Below, piece by piece: positions 6,263 through 14,810 of a stretch of DNA of 32,531 nucleotides; position 1 is the first letter of the stretch; each line of letters starts with the position of its first letter. The notes under the pieces are model-generated. The model was given only the letters and a program-made list of their open reading frames with translations. It made no database searches and was not told the origin of the DNA. This stretch comes from Nitrospirota bacterium (GTDB taxonomy: Bacteria; Nitrospirota; Thermodesulfovibrionia; UBA6902; DSMQ01). Position numbers and translations under genes: made by a program. The stretch lies in contig JACRGX010000075.1 in NCBI GenBank assembly GCA_016212185.1, forward strand, positions 1 through 32,531. Reading direction: 5' to 3'.

Positions 6263-7975
6263 ATGGCTGCAAAAATCGGGCAGTTGCTAAAAAGCAACAA
6301 CCTCATCACTGAGGGTCAGCTTGCAAGCGCCCTTGAAATGCAAAAAAAAGAAGGCGGCCGTCTCGGCTCCATCCTTGTCAAACTCGGCTATGTAAATGAA
6401 GACAAGCTGGTGTCATTTCTGAGCAAACAGTTTGGCGTGCCTGCCATAAGCCTGTCTGATTACACAGTTAACGCTTCTGTTACAAAATTCATACCTGCCG
6501 ATATCGCGGAGAAATATCAGGTATTCCCGCTTGCACGAAACGGCTCCACGCTTACCGTTGCAATGGTAGACCCTTCAAACGTCTATGCAATAGACGATAT
6601 AAAGTTTGTGACCGGCTACAATGTCGTTCCTGCCATTGCCGCAGAGTCCGCCATAATGGAGGCGCTCGGCAAATATTACGGTAAGACCGCCGCGACCGAC
6701 GCTTTCCAGACAACAATGGACTCCCTGAAAAAAACAGAAACCGACCTGCTGGAATTCGTTCAGGAAGAAGAAGAAAAAATTGACGTAGGCGAACTGAAAG
6801 AGGCAATTGAGGAAGCCCCTGTGGTAAAACTTGCCAACCTCATTTTAGGCGAGGCAATAGCAAGGAGGGCCAGCGACATTCATATTGAACCTTACGAAAA
6901 AAGTCTGCGGGTCCGTTACAGGATTGACGGCGTGCTTTATGATATTATACAGCCGCCTTTAAAATTGCGGGCGGCGCTTTCTTCCCGTCTTAAGATTATG
7001 TCTGAGCTTGATATAGCGGAAAGACGGCTTCCGCAGGACGGCAGGATAAAACTAAGGACAAAAGACAAGGAGGTGGACCTCCGTGTGTCAACCCTTCCTA
7101 CCCTGTTCGGTGAAAAAATCGTCATGAGAATCCTTGATAAAAGCATTCTGGTCCTGGACCTTACAAAGCTCGGGTTTGAGGAAAAGGCAATGCTGGATTT
7201 TAAGGATGCAATAAGCCGACCGTACGGAATGGTGCTGGTAACGGGACCTACCGGCAGCGGAAAGACAACAACACTTTATTCAGCTTTAAATACGGTAAAT
7301 ACAATTGATGTTAACATTATGACTGCCGAGGACCCTGTTGAATACAACCTTGCAGGCATAAATCAGGTGCATGTCAGGGAGGATGTGGGACTTACATTTG
7401 CCGCTGCCCTCAGGTCTTTTCTGAGGCAGGACCCTGATATAATAATGGTCGGTGAAATCAGGGATTTTGAAACGGCTGAAATCGCCGTCAAGGCGGCTCT
7501 CACCGGGCATCTTGTCCTGAGCACCCTTCATACAAACGATGCTCCTGGCACAATATCAAGGCTGTTGAACATGGGCATTGAACCATTTTTAGTTTCGGCG
7601 TCTGTCATTCTGATACTCGCCCAGAGACTTGCGAGAAAAATCTGCAAGGAGTGCAAAGAGGAAGAAAAATTCAGCGTGACTGCCCTTGTCAGCGCCGGTT
7701 TTACAGAAGAGGAAGCAAAGACTATAAAATGTTTCAAGGGCAAGGGCTGCACGGCATGCAACAACACCGGATATAAAGGCAGAGTGGCGCTTTATGAGGT
7801 AATGCCTATTAAGGATGAACTGAAGGAATTAATTCTCAGCGGCGCATCAGCCGCGGAAATAAAACATACTGCCATAAAAGCAGGGATGAAAACCCTGCGC
7901 GCAAGCGGCCTGACAAAAATCAAAGAAGGCGTGACGACTTTAGAAGAGGTTCTGAGGGTGACGGTTGGAGATTAA
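6263..7975 (+). CDS. pilB: Type IV pilus assembly ATPase PilB (GspE family)
   Basis: This is a full-length 570-residue hexameric extension ATPase that powers pilin polymerisation at the inner membrane. The N-terminal MshEN/T2SSE_N domain (about 1-150, starting KIGQLLKSNNLITEGQL) is of the type that can bind c-di-GMP in some members. The catalytic half has the Asp box ASDIHIEPYEK (203-213), Walker A GPTGSGKTT (328-336), Walker B IIMVGEIRD (393-401) and His box TGHLVLSTLHTND (414-426). Zinc-site cysteines C461/C464 and C496/C499 are present. The start is fixed by the conserved N-terminus although no Shine-Dalgarno is visible. It heads a pilB-pilT-pilC series; with no GspD/G or pilin nearby, PilB is preferred over GspE because of PilT next to it. 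Confidence 0.93.
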   Translation: MAAKIGQLLKSNNLITEGQLASALEMQKKEGGRLGSILVKLGYVNEDKLVSFLSKQFGVPAISLSDYTVNASVTKFIPADIAEKYQVFPLARNGSTLTVAMVDPSNVYAIDDIKFVTGYNVVPAIAAESAIMEALGKYYGKTAATDAFQTTMDSLKKTETDLLEFVQEEEEKIDVGELKEAIEEAPVVKLANLILGEAIARRASDIHIEPYEKSLRVRYRIDGVLYDIIQPPLKLRAALSSRLKIMSELDIAERRLPQDGRIKLRTKDKEVDLRVSTLPTLFGEKIVMRILDKSILVLDLTKLGFEEKAMLDFKDAISRPYGMVLVTGPTGSGKTTTLYSALNTVNTIDVNIMTAEDPVEYNLAGINQVHVREDVGLTFAAALRSFLRQDPDIIMVGEIRDFETAEIAVKAALTGHLVLSTLHTNDAPGTISRLLNMGIEPFLVSASVILILAQRLARKICKECKEEEKFSVTALVSAGFTEEEAKTIKCFKGKGCTACNNTGYKGRVALYEVMPIKDELKELILSGASAAEIKHTAIKAGMKTLRASGLTKIKEGVTTLEEVLRVTVGD

Positions 7976-8070
7976 ATTTTGCAATTCGTAATAGGTGTTT
8001 AGTTGAAGAAATATTTTTATACTTATTACGCATGACACATTACTGATTACGGTTTTTAAAGGAGTGAATT

Positions 8071-9153
8071 GTGGCGACATTATATGACTTACTAAAAATT
8101 ATGATTGAAAAAAATGCCTCAGACCTTCACATAAGCACAGGCTCGCCTCCGAGGATACGCATTGACGGAAAACTTGTAGCGCTTGATGAGCCTCCCCTTA
8201 TGCCTGCTGATACAAAGGCGCTATGTTACAGCATCCTCATGGATTCGCAAAAACACAAATTTGAGGAGACTAACGAGCTGGACCTGTCTTTTGGCATTAA
8301 GGGCTTAAGCAGATTCAGGGCAAATATGTTTATGCAGAGAGGGGCGGTTGCAGGCACATTCAGAACCATCCCTTTTAATATTAAACCTCTTAGGGAATTA
8401 GGTCTTCCCGATACAATTATAGAACTTACCAGAAAACCGAGGGGGCTTATTTTAGTCACAGGGCCCACAGGCTGCGGCAAATCAACCACCCTTGCGGCCA
8501 TAATTGACAAAATCAACAATGAGCGCAGCGAACACATCATCACAATAGAAGACCCGATAGAATATCTGCATTCGCATAAAAAATGCCTTATAAACCAGAG
8601 AGAAGTCACTTCTGATACCGAATCTTTTAAATCCGCGCTTAAATATATCCTGAGGCAGGACCCTGATGTAGTCCTGATTGGCGAGATGAGGGACCTTGAG
8701 ACAATCATGGCGGCGCTGACAGTTTCAGAAACAGGACATCTTACATTTGCAACGCTTCATACTAACAGCGCTGTTCAGACGATAAACCGTATCATAGACG
8801 TCTTTCCGCCGCACCAGCAGGAGCAGGTAAGGGTGCAGTTATCATTCGTGCTTGAGGCAATTATATCCCAACAGCTTCTCCCTAAAAAAGCCGGCGGCAG
8901 GGTGCTGGCAGTAGAAGTAATGATACCCAACCCTGCAATAAGAAATCTCATAAGAGAGGATAAAATCCACCAGATATATGCTATGATGCAGACAGGACAG
9001 ACAAAGTTCGGAATGCAGACCATGAACCAGTCCTTATTTGAATTATACAACAGCGGGATTATTACATATGATGACGCGTTAAGCAAGTCGCCTGTGCCGG
9101 ACGAACTTCTTACTATGATACAACGCGCCGCTGCCACGGAGAAAAGGAGATAA
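8071..9153 (+). CDS. pilT: Twitching motility retraction ATPase PilT
   Basis: This 360-residue PilT starts at GTG behind AAAGGAGTG. The N-terminal PAS-like domain includes NASDLHISTGSPP (15-27). Then come Walker A GPTGCGKST (131-139), an Asp box around TIEDPIEY, Walker B VVLIGEMRD (200-208), the His box TGHLTFATLHTN (221-232) and the PilT-diagnostic AIRNLIRE (289-296). Length and motifs are standard. It depolymerises the pilus to drive retraction. The 95 bp separating it from pilB contain TTAC-rich word repeats but no clear terminator, and pilC starts 2 bp after its stop, so pilT-pilC are translationally close and probably one transcript. Confidence 0.95.
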   Translation: MATLYDLLKIMIEKNASDLHISTGSPPRIRIDGKLVALDEPPLMPADTKALCYSILMDSQKHKFEETNELDLSFGIKGLSRFRANMFMQRGAVAGTFRTIPFNIKPLRELGLPDTIIELTRKPRGLILVTGPTGCGKSTTLAAIIDKINNERSEHIITIEDPIEYLHSHKKCLINQREVTSDTESFKSALKYILRQDPDVVLIGEMRDLETIMAALTVSETGHLTFATLHTNSAVQTINRIIDVFPPHQQEQVRVQLSFVLEAIISQQLLPKKAGGRVLAVEVMIPNPAIRNLIREDKIHQIYAMMQTGQTKFGMQTMNQSLFELYNSGIITYDDALSKSPVPDELLTMIQRAAATEKRR

Positions 9154-9155
9154 TA

Positions 9156-10364
9156 ATGCCGACAGTATTCCGATGGACAGGAAGGACGGCAAAGGGCACA
9201 ATCCAGAAGGGCGAATTTACAGCAAACAGCAAAGAAGAAGTCACCGCTTATTTAAGAAGGCAAAGCATAATACCAACCGATATCAGTCCGAAACCAAAGG
9301 CTTTGTTTAAGTTAGCGCCCGGGGGGAAGGTAACGGACAAAGATATTGTTGTCTTTACACGGCAATTCGCTACAATGATTGATGCAGGACTTCCCCTTGT
9401 GCAGGCGCTGGATATCCTTTCAAAACAGACTGGAAACAAGACCCTTGCAAAGACGCTCGGCGAAGTAAAAGCTGATGTGGAAGGCGGCTCTACATACGCC
9501 GACGCCCTGAGAAAACATCCGAGGATATTTTCTGAACTTTATGCGAATATGATAGCCGCTGGTGAAACAGGCGGCATCCTTGACACCATCTTAGGCAAAC
9601 TCGCCACATATATTGAAAAGAGCATGAAACTTAAAAAACGGGTCAAGGGCGCCATGATGTATCCGTCTTTTGTTATCTTTGCGGCAGTCGGTGTCGTTGC
9701 CGTCATAATGGTATTTGTCGTACCTACCTTTGCAAAGATGTTTACACAGATGGGGGGGATACTGCCGCTCCCAACAAGGATAGTAATTGGCATAAGTCAT
9801 TTTCTCGGCGGCATAGGCGGCGCGATAATGCTTGCCGGCATTATCGCTTTTTCAGTTTTTATAGTACAATTCCGGCGGACTGCAACAGGCAAAAAAACCA
9901 TTGATACGTTACTGCTCAAAGTCCCTATAATCGGAGTGCTTCTTCAAAAGGTTGCAATTGCAAAATTCACAAGCACCCTTGGAACCCTTGTGGCAAGCGG
10001 CGTGCCTATCCTTGAAGGACTTGACATAACCGCAAGGACGGCAGGCAATGTGGTCGTTGAAAAGTCAGTACTTGAGGTAAAGCAGGCTGTCTCCGAGGGT
10101 AAAACCCTTGCCGAACCTCTGTCTAAGTTAAAGATATTCCCGCCGATGGTAACGCAGATGATTGCCGTCGGAGAATCAACAGGCGCGGTTGAAACAATGC
10201 TCAGCAAAATTGCAGAATTTTATGACGAAGAAGTGGACACTGCGGTTGCAAGCCTGACTTCACTGCTGGAGCCTATGCTTATAGTCTTCCTCGGCACTAC
10301 CGTCGGGTTTATAGTTGTTGCCATGTACCTGCCGATATTTAAACTGATAACGCTGGTGAAATAA
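9156..10364 (+). CDS. pilC: Type IV pilus inner-membrane platform protein PilC (GspF family)
   Basis: This 402-residue polytopic platform protein has two homologous GspF cytoplasmic domains (about 60-190 and 265-390), each followed by a membrane segment, with hydrophobic helices near 170-195, 220-245 and 375-398. Signature stretches include FTRQFATMIDAGLPLVQAL in the first domain and FTSTLGTLVASGVPILEGL in the second. It links the PilB/PilT motors to the growing pilus. The start follows AAAAGGAGA directly after pilT. No PilD peptidase, PilM-Q or pilin genes are in the window, so the rest of the machine lies elsewhere. Confidence 0.94.
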   Translation: MPTVFRWTGRTAKGTIQKGEFTANSKEEVTAYLRRQSIIPTDISPKPKALFKLAPGGKVTDKDIVVFTRQFATMIDAGLPLVQALDILSKQTGNKTLAKTLGEVKADVEGGSTYADALRKHPRIFSELYANMIAAGETGGILDTILGKLATYIEKSMKLKKRVKGAMMYPSFVIFAAVGVVAVIMVFVVPTFAKMFTQMGGILPLPTRIVIGISHFLGGIGGAIMLAGIIAFSVFIVQFRRTATGKKTIDTLLLKVPIIGVLLQKVAIAKFTSTLGTLVASGVPILEGLDITARTAGNVVVEKSVLEVKQAVSEGKTLAEPLSKLKIFPPMVTQMIAVGESTGAVETMLSKIAEFYDEEVDTAVASLTSLLEPMLIVFLGTTVGFIVVAMYLPIFKLITLVK

Positions 10365-10365
10365 G

Positions 10366-10457
10366 ATTGTTCAAGATTGAATTAATTGAACGCTTGAACT
10401 ATTTAAACGATTTGAACGCCTTTGTCTCGTTGAACTATTTAAATAATCTTCAACAAT
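10366..10457. repeat. TTGAAC word-repeat spacer with imperfect inverted ends
   Basis: This spacer between the converging pilC and fdhD genes repeats TTGAAC at short intervals, including an exact 14-bp direct repeat TTGAACTATTTAAA at 10394-10407 and 10430-10443. Its ends are inverted copies: ATTGTTCAAGATT (10366-10378) against AATCTTCAACAAT (10445-10457), one mismatch in 13. It may work as a weak bidirectional terminator, but no U-run follows. Confidence 0.55.
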
Positions 10458-10471
10458 ACTGTTCGTTTGAA

Positions 10472-11245
10472 CTAAGTCGTTATCCTTTCAGGATTGCTGT
10501 AGATATTAAACCTCTGCCCCCTTAAGAAACCTATCATCGTAATCTTAAATTCTTTTGCTGTTTCCACTGCCCTGTCAGTCGGGGCGGCGCGGCTCACAAG
10601 CACCGACACCTGCGCCTTTATGGCTTTAAGCACAATTTCAGAGGAGAGCCTGCCGCTTAAAAGCAGGATTTTGTCCTGCATCGGAATGTTTTCCAAAAAA
10701 GCATAGCCGATTATCTTGTCAACGGCATTATGTCTTCCGATATCTTCTGTGAATATAATTATTTCCTGCTCACTGCAAAGCGCGGCGCTGTGGACTCCGC
10801 CGGTCGCATTAAAAAGCTCTGACTTCTTCTGAAATTCTCTATAAAGCCCGAGAATAGCATTTGCGCTGACCCTCAGTCCGGATTGAATCAGAGGCAGTTT
10901 TTCATCGGAAATAAAGATTATCCCCTTGGCGCATCCTGAAGTAATGGTTGCTATTGCATCAGGCGCCTCAACCGGCAGATGGACCTCTATTTCATCATCT
11001 TTCCAAAATATCTCAATCCTCTCAGAGCACCAGCTCCGCTGCGTACCGTTTTTAAGCAGCCCCTCTGACAAAGCAAAACCCACGATAAGCTCCTTGACCA
11101 TCGTAGGCGTGCAAAGCAGGCTCAGGATTTCTTTGCCGTTTGAAAATATCCTCAGCTTTTTTTCAGACGCAACGCTGTCAGTTTTATCCGAAAACGCCCC
11201 TTCGCGGTATTCAATGATATTTAGCTTTGCAAAAGGATTCATCAC
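10472..11245 (-). CDS. fdhD: FdhD, sulfurtransferase/Mo-cofactor chaperone for formate dehydrogenase
   Basis: This 257-residue FdhD hands sulfur from IscS to the molybdenum cofactor of formate dehydrogenases. Recognisable segments are [18 protein letters not shown] (46-63), the Cys loop TSGCAKG (102-108), [10 protein letters not shown] (147-156), [14 protein letters not shown] (168-181) and SGRLSSEIV (197-205). E. coli FdhD has two cysteines in its loop (CxxC, 121/124); here only C105 remains, as far as I can align it. The start overlaps the uvrB stop by 4 bp, so translation is probably coupled to uvrB, an unusual pairing. No formate dehydrogenase gene is in the window. Confidence 0.92.
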   Translation of the reverse strand: MMNPFAKLNIIEYREGAFSDKTDSVASEKKLRIFSNGKEILSLLCTPTMVKELIVGFALSEGLLKNGTQRSWCSERIEIFWKDDEIEVHLPVEAPDAIATITSGCAKGIIFISDEKLPLIQSGLRVSANAILGLYREFQKKSELFNATGGVHSAALCSEQEIIIFTEDIGRHNAVDKIIGYAFLENIPMQDKILLLSGRLSSEIVLKAIKAQVSVLVSRAAPTDRAVETAKEFKITMIGFLRGQRFNIYSNPERITT

Positions 11246-13257
11246 ACCTTCACCCCCAGTTCAATCTGTTTGTTTTTAATCGCCTTTATTTTATCCCTTA
11301 TCCCGGCAGCCTTTTCAAATTCCAGATTTTTTGCCGCCTGCTTCATGTCCTCTTCAAGTTTTTTGACTGCTGATTCATCCCCGTACTCAACCTTTTCTTC
11401 TGCAACTACAGGCACTGTCCAATAATCAGCCTCGTATATTGAACTCAGGATATTGATTATTTCCTTTTTAATTGATTTAGGGGTTATTTTATATTTTTTA
11501 TTATATTCCTCCTGAACCCTGCGCCGCCTGTTTGTCTCATCAATGGCGGTCCTCATTGAACCGGTAATCGTATCAGCATAAAATATAACTTTTCCGTTTA
11601 CATTTCTTGCAGCCCTGCCTATGGTCTGGATGAGCGACCGGGCCGACCGCAGAAAACCTTCCTTATCCGCATCAAGTATAGCAACAAGCGAGACCTCGGG
11701 AAGGTCCAACCCCTCTCTTAAAAGATTTACTCCGACAAGCACATCAAACCTGCCGAGCCTCAGGTCTCTTAGAATCTCAACCCTCTCAATTGTATCAATG
11801 TCCGAATGAAGATAGCGCGCCTTTATCCCTAATTCATGATAATGCTCCGTGAGGTCTTCAGCCATCTTTTTTGTCAGCGTAGTCACCAGAACCCTTTCCC
11901 CGCATTTGGTCCGCTCCCTTATTTCTCCGAGCAGGTCGTCAACCTGCCCCTTTACATGCTTTAACTCTATCTCAGGGTCTGTCAACCCCGTGGGTCTGAC
12001 TATCTGCTCAATCACCCTGCGGTCTGATTTTTTAATTTCATACACGGCAGGTGTTGCAGACACATAGATTGCCTTATTTGCCCTGCGTTCAAATTCATCA
12101 AATTTCAGGGGACGGTTGTCAAGCGCCGATGGAAGCCTGAATCCGAAATCTATAAGCGTCTGCTTCCTGGCCCTGTCGCCCTGATACATGCCTCCTATCT
12201 GCGGAACCGTTGCATGCGATTCATCTATCACCACAAGAAAATCTTCAGAAAAATAATCCATCAGGCAAAACGGAGGCTCGCCCGGAAGCCTTCCGCTTAA
12301 GTGCCTTGAATAATTTTCTATCCCGTGGCAGTATCCGAACTCTTTGAGCATTTCCATGTCAAACCTTGTCCTCTGCTCTATCCTCTGCGCCTCAACCTCT
12401 CTGCGCTGTCCAAGAAAAAAATCAATCCTTTCATTCATCTCTTTGTTTATTGCGGCAAACGCCCTTTCAATCCTCGGCTTCGGCGTAATCCAGTGGCTGT
12501 TGGGATATAATGCAATCTTTTCAATGCGCCGCAGGACATTGCCTGTCAGCGAATCAAATTCAGATAACCGGTCAATATTATCGCCAAAAAATTCAATCCT
12601 CACCGCATTCTCACCTGAAAAAGACGGGAACACCTCAACTATGTCGCCCCTGACCCTGAAAGACCCCCTTTTAAAGTCCTCGCTGCGTTCATAGAGCATG
12701 TCAACAAGCTTTCTTAAAACTGCATCCCTCTCCGTGCGCATGCCCTCCTCCATGAAGAGATGCATATCAAGGTAATCCTGAGGCGAGCCGATGCCGTAAA
12801 TGCACGAAACAGAGGCAACAACAATAGTATCAGTCCTCTCAAGCACGGCTCTCGTTGCCGCATGCCGCATGCGGTCTATGTCGTCATTAATCATTGCGTC
12901 TTTGTCAATGTAGGTATCGGTTGACGGTATGTACGCCTCGGGCTGGTAATAATCGTAGTAACTCACAAAATATTCCACCGCATTCTCAGGGAAAAATGCC
13001 TTGAATTCACCGTAAAGCTGTGCGGCAAGAGTCTTGTTGTGGGCAATAACAAGCGCGGGCTTGTTTATATTTGCAATGACATTGGCAATTGTGAATGTCT
13101 TGCCTGAGCCTGTCACGCCGAGCAAGACCTGATGCTTCAGCCCTTTTTGAAGGCCCTCTGTGAGCGCATCTATCGCCTTCGGCTGGTCGCCCTTCGGCTT
13201 GAAGCCTGAGATAAGCTTAAACCTGCCGGCGGTCTTCAATCTTGGAGCAGACATCAT
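11242..13257 (-). CDS. uvrB: UvrB, excinuclease ABC subunit B
   Basis: This full-length 671-residue (E. coli 673) damage-verification helicase belongs to nucleotide excision repair. It shows Walker A GVTGSGKT (47-54), the beta-hairpin [12 protein letters not shown] (100-111) that wedges between DNA strands, the DEAD-type VVIDESH, a late helicase motif QTIGRAARN, and a C-terminal UVR domain ([18 protein letters not shown]) that contacts UvrC. uvrA and uvrC are not in the window. The gene begins with ATGATG and has no Shine-Dalgarno; a TATAAT lies 6 nt upstream. fdhD follows with a 4-bp overlap. Confidence 0.97.
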   Translation of the reverse strand: MMSAPRLKTAGRFKLISGFKPKGDQPKAIDALTEGLQKGLKHQVLLGVTGSGKTFTIANVIANINKPALVIAHNKTLAAQLYGEFKAFFPENAVEYFVSYYDYYQPEAYIPSTDTYIDKDAMINDDIDRMRHAATRAVLERTDTIVVASVSCIYGIGSPQDYLDMHLFMEEGMRTERDAVLRKLVDMLYERSEDFKRGSFRVRGDIVEVFPSFSGENAVRIEFFGDNIDRLSEFDSLTGNVLRRIEKIALYPNSHWITPKPRIERAFAAINKEMNERIDFFLGQRREVEAQRIEQRTRFDMEMLKEFGYCHGIENYSRHLSGRLPGEPPFCLMDYFSEDFLVVIDESHATVPQIGGMYQGDRARKQTLIDFGFRLPSALDNRPLKFDEFERRANKAIYVSATPAVYEIKKSDRRVIEQIVRPTGLTDPEIELKHVKGQVDDLLGEIRERTKCGERVLVTTLTKKMAEDLTEHYHELGIKARYLHSDIDTIERVEILRDLRLGRFDVLVGVNLLREGLDLPEVSLVAILDADKEGFLRSARSLIQTIGRAARNVNGKVIFYADTITGSMRTAIDETNRRRRVQEEYNKKYKITPKSIKKEIINILSSIYEADYWTVPVVAEEKVEYGDESAVKKLEEDMKQAAKNLEFEKAAGIRDKIKAIKNKQIELGVKV

Positions 13258-13263
13258 ATTGAT

Positions 13264-13269
13264 ATTATA
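13264..13269 (-). promoter_or_regulatory. -10 element directly upstream of uvrB
   Basis: On the minus strand a perfect TATAAT is followed by six bases and the uvrB ATG, which would put the transcription start at or next to the start codon. The -35 at 17-bp spacing is poor. No LexA-type box was recognised. Confidence 0.45.
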
Positions 13270-13408
13270 CCTTTAAAGCGCCGGCTCTTCTCCAAAAACC
13301 GGCAGTTGGTCAAATATTCCCGCGATGTGACTGTAATCACTTATATTAAAATCCACCGGGCAGTAAAATACAATCAACTGTACTGCTGATGTATTTGGAG
13401 GTGATGTC

Positions 13409-13555
13409 ATGGATATGAAGAGCCAAGAAAAGTTAGGGAATCTAAAAAATATTTACTGCAAACTAATTGCTTCTTTCAGAGAAAAGAGACTAAAAGAACA
13501 AAAGGCCCTGATTCAGATAAAGATGATGTCAGGCTGCATTAAAAGGATTAAATAA
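13409..13555 (+). CDS. Small basic protein of unknown function (48 aa)
   Basis: This open frame of 48 codons has an almost ideal ribosome-binding site: GGAGGT at 13397-13402, 6 nt before ATG. The product starts MDMKSQEKLGNLKNIYCKL and ends in SGCIKRIK. It is strongly basic, probably helical, with two cysteines (17, 43) and no signal peptide or membrane span. No family is recognised. It lies between the divergent uvrB and the ceramide-type cluster. A Fur/Zn-binding or ribosome-associated role would be guesswork. The site makes translation likely; comparative data would decide. Confidence 0.55.
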   Translation: MDMKSQEKLGNLKNIYCKLIASFREKRLKEQKALIQIKMMSGCIKRIK

Positions 13556-13616
13556 AAATAAAATTCTGCATTATATCTCTATAAAAATATCTTAATCCTC
13601 CGGTTTGTCCAGATGC

Positions 13617-13645
13617 TTGACATTAAGCGGATGTCTGTTTATTCT
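13617..13645 (+). promoter_or_regulatory. Sigma-70-like promoter upstream of the epimerase gene
   Basis: A perfect TTGACA (13617-13622) is followed by a 17-bp spacer and TATTCT (13640-13645). Transcription would start near 13652, leaving a leader of about 180 nt that contains the hairpin-rich repeat at 13717-13829. Confidence 0.5.
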
Positions 13646-13716
13646 AAATCAATAAAAACGGCAGGCAGGTTAATACCGGTTAAGCGGCAATCTTAATCCT
13701 ATTTTAATGCCGTTGT

Positions 13717-13829
13717 AAATGGATAGCGAGCGTATCCCCCATGGTCTTGCCACGGGGTTCGCGAGCGAATGTAATAAAAAGAAATTCCTTACATTAGCTT
13801 CCCTGCGGTTTCGTCCCAGGGAAGATCAA
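13717..13829. repeat. Hairpin-rich dispersed repeat, long copy
   Basis: The first 41 bp (13717-13757) match 16002-16042 at 35 of 41 positions, all six differences being transitions. The last 13 bp (13817-13829) match 16038-16050 at 12 of 13, so the other copy looks internally deleted. Three hairpins are visible: CCCCATGG-TCTTG-CCACGGGG (one mismatch), TTCGC-GA-GCGAA (13758-13769), and CTTCCCTG (13798-13805) / CAGGGAAG (13817-13824). It forms the leader of the epimerase gene, and reading the frame upstream to 13719 would mistake it for a protein N-terminus. Confidence 0.65.
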
Positions 13830-13835
13830 TATTGC

Positions 13836-14810
13836 ATGAAAGTCCTCATCACAGGAGCATCGGGCTTTATAGGCAGCCACCTTGTAGAAAGCCTTTTAAG
13901 CGACGGCTGTGAGGTGTCCTGCCTTGTTAGGAAGGTCTCCGCACACAAATGGCTTGAAGGGCCCAGTGTACAGCTCATATACGGAGACTGCTCTGATAAA
14001 GAGTCTTTGAAGAATCTGCGGGATTTTGAATATGTATTCCATCTGTCAGGACTGACCAAGTCTAATTGCAAAGAGGATTTCTACACTGTAAATACAAAAG
14101 CCACTGAAAATATCATAGACACTGTTGTTAAAAATAACCCCCGCATTAAACGCTTTGTATATGTGAGCAGTCTTTCCGCCTTTGGACCCAATCTTAACGG
14201 TAAACCTGTCAGCGAAGACCGCAGTCCCCGCCCTGTATCAGATTATGGTAAAAGCAAACTGCTCGGAGAGGCAGCCGTGCTCAAATATAAGGATATAATT
14301 CCGGTTTCAATACTGAGGCCCACTGCTGTTTACGGGCCCAGGGACAGTGAAATGTTTTTATTGTTTAAACTTGTGAATACAGGATTTTTGCCTTACTGGG
14401 GAGAAACCCGGATCTCATTAGTCTACATAGAAGACCTGATAAGAGCCCTGATACTTACAGCAGAAAAAGAGGAGGCAATCGGGGAAACCTTCTGTATCTC
14501 AGACGGCATGACATATTCTAATGTGGAAATTATAGATGAAATAGCATCAGCGCTGCAGAAAGCAAGGGTGATAAAATTAAGACTGCCAAAGACAATCCTG
14601 CCTGTTATCGGAGCTATTGGGGACGGCTTGAGTAAAATCACAAATAGGATTACAATGATTAACAGGGACAAGCTTAAGGAACTTATGCACACAGACTGGC
14701 GGTGCGATATTTCAAATGCAAAGAACAAACTCGGCTTTACGCCGAAAGTCGGAATAAAAGAAGGGATAAAATGGACGGCAGACTGGTACAAAATTCACAG
14801 GTGGCTTTAA
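13836..14810 (+). CDS. NAD(P)-dependent epimerase/reductase, candidate ceramide reductase (CerR-like)
   Basis: This 324-residue extended SDR has the Rossmann motif GASGFIG (7-13), the FHLSGLT region (68-74), SSLSAFGP (111-118) with the catalytic Ser, YGKSK (Tyr137, Lys141), and RPTAVYGPRD (161-170). The start at 13836 is chosen because MKVLITGASGFIG is the family N-terminus; an upstream in-frame ATG at 13719 lies in a dispersed repeat. An AGGGAAG 11 nt upstream may serve as ribosome-binding site. The next gene, Spt-like, overlaps its 3' end by 40 bp, so the two are coupled. In Caulobacter an SDR of this type (CerR) reduces the 3-keto group in ceramide synthesis. Substrate assignment rests on context; a sugar-nucleotide epimerase is the alternative. 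Confidence 0.75.
   Translation: MKVLITGASGFIGSHLVESLLSDGCEVSCLVRKVSAHKWLEGPSVQLIYGDCSDKESLKNLRDFEYVFHLSGLTKSNCKEDFYTVNTKATENIIDTVVKNNPRIKRFVYVSSLSAFGPNLNGKPVSEDRSPRPVSDYGKSKLLGEAAVLKYKDIIPVSILRPTAVYGPRDSEMFLLFKLVNTGFLPYWGETRISLVYIEDLIRALILTAEKEEAIGETFCISDGMTYSNVEIIDEIASALQKARVIKLRLPKTILPVIGAIGDGLSKITNRITMINRDKLKELMHTDWRCDISNAKNKLGFTPKVGIKEGIKWTADWYKIHRWL

Noticed and set aside
8226-8708. 160-codon open frame opposite pilT
   Set aside because: Antisense shadow of a conserved gene; low-complexity Ser/Leu composition and no start signal.
13719-13835. N-terminal extension of the epimerase (MDSERIPHGLATG...)
   Set aside because: It is the dispersed repeat shared with 16002-16050; the family N-terminus starts at 13836.
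14702-14770. Longer start for the serine-palmitoyltransferase-like protein
   Set aside because: No ribosome-binding site there; ATG at 14771 has AGAAGGG 5 nt upstream and fits the family length.
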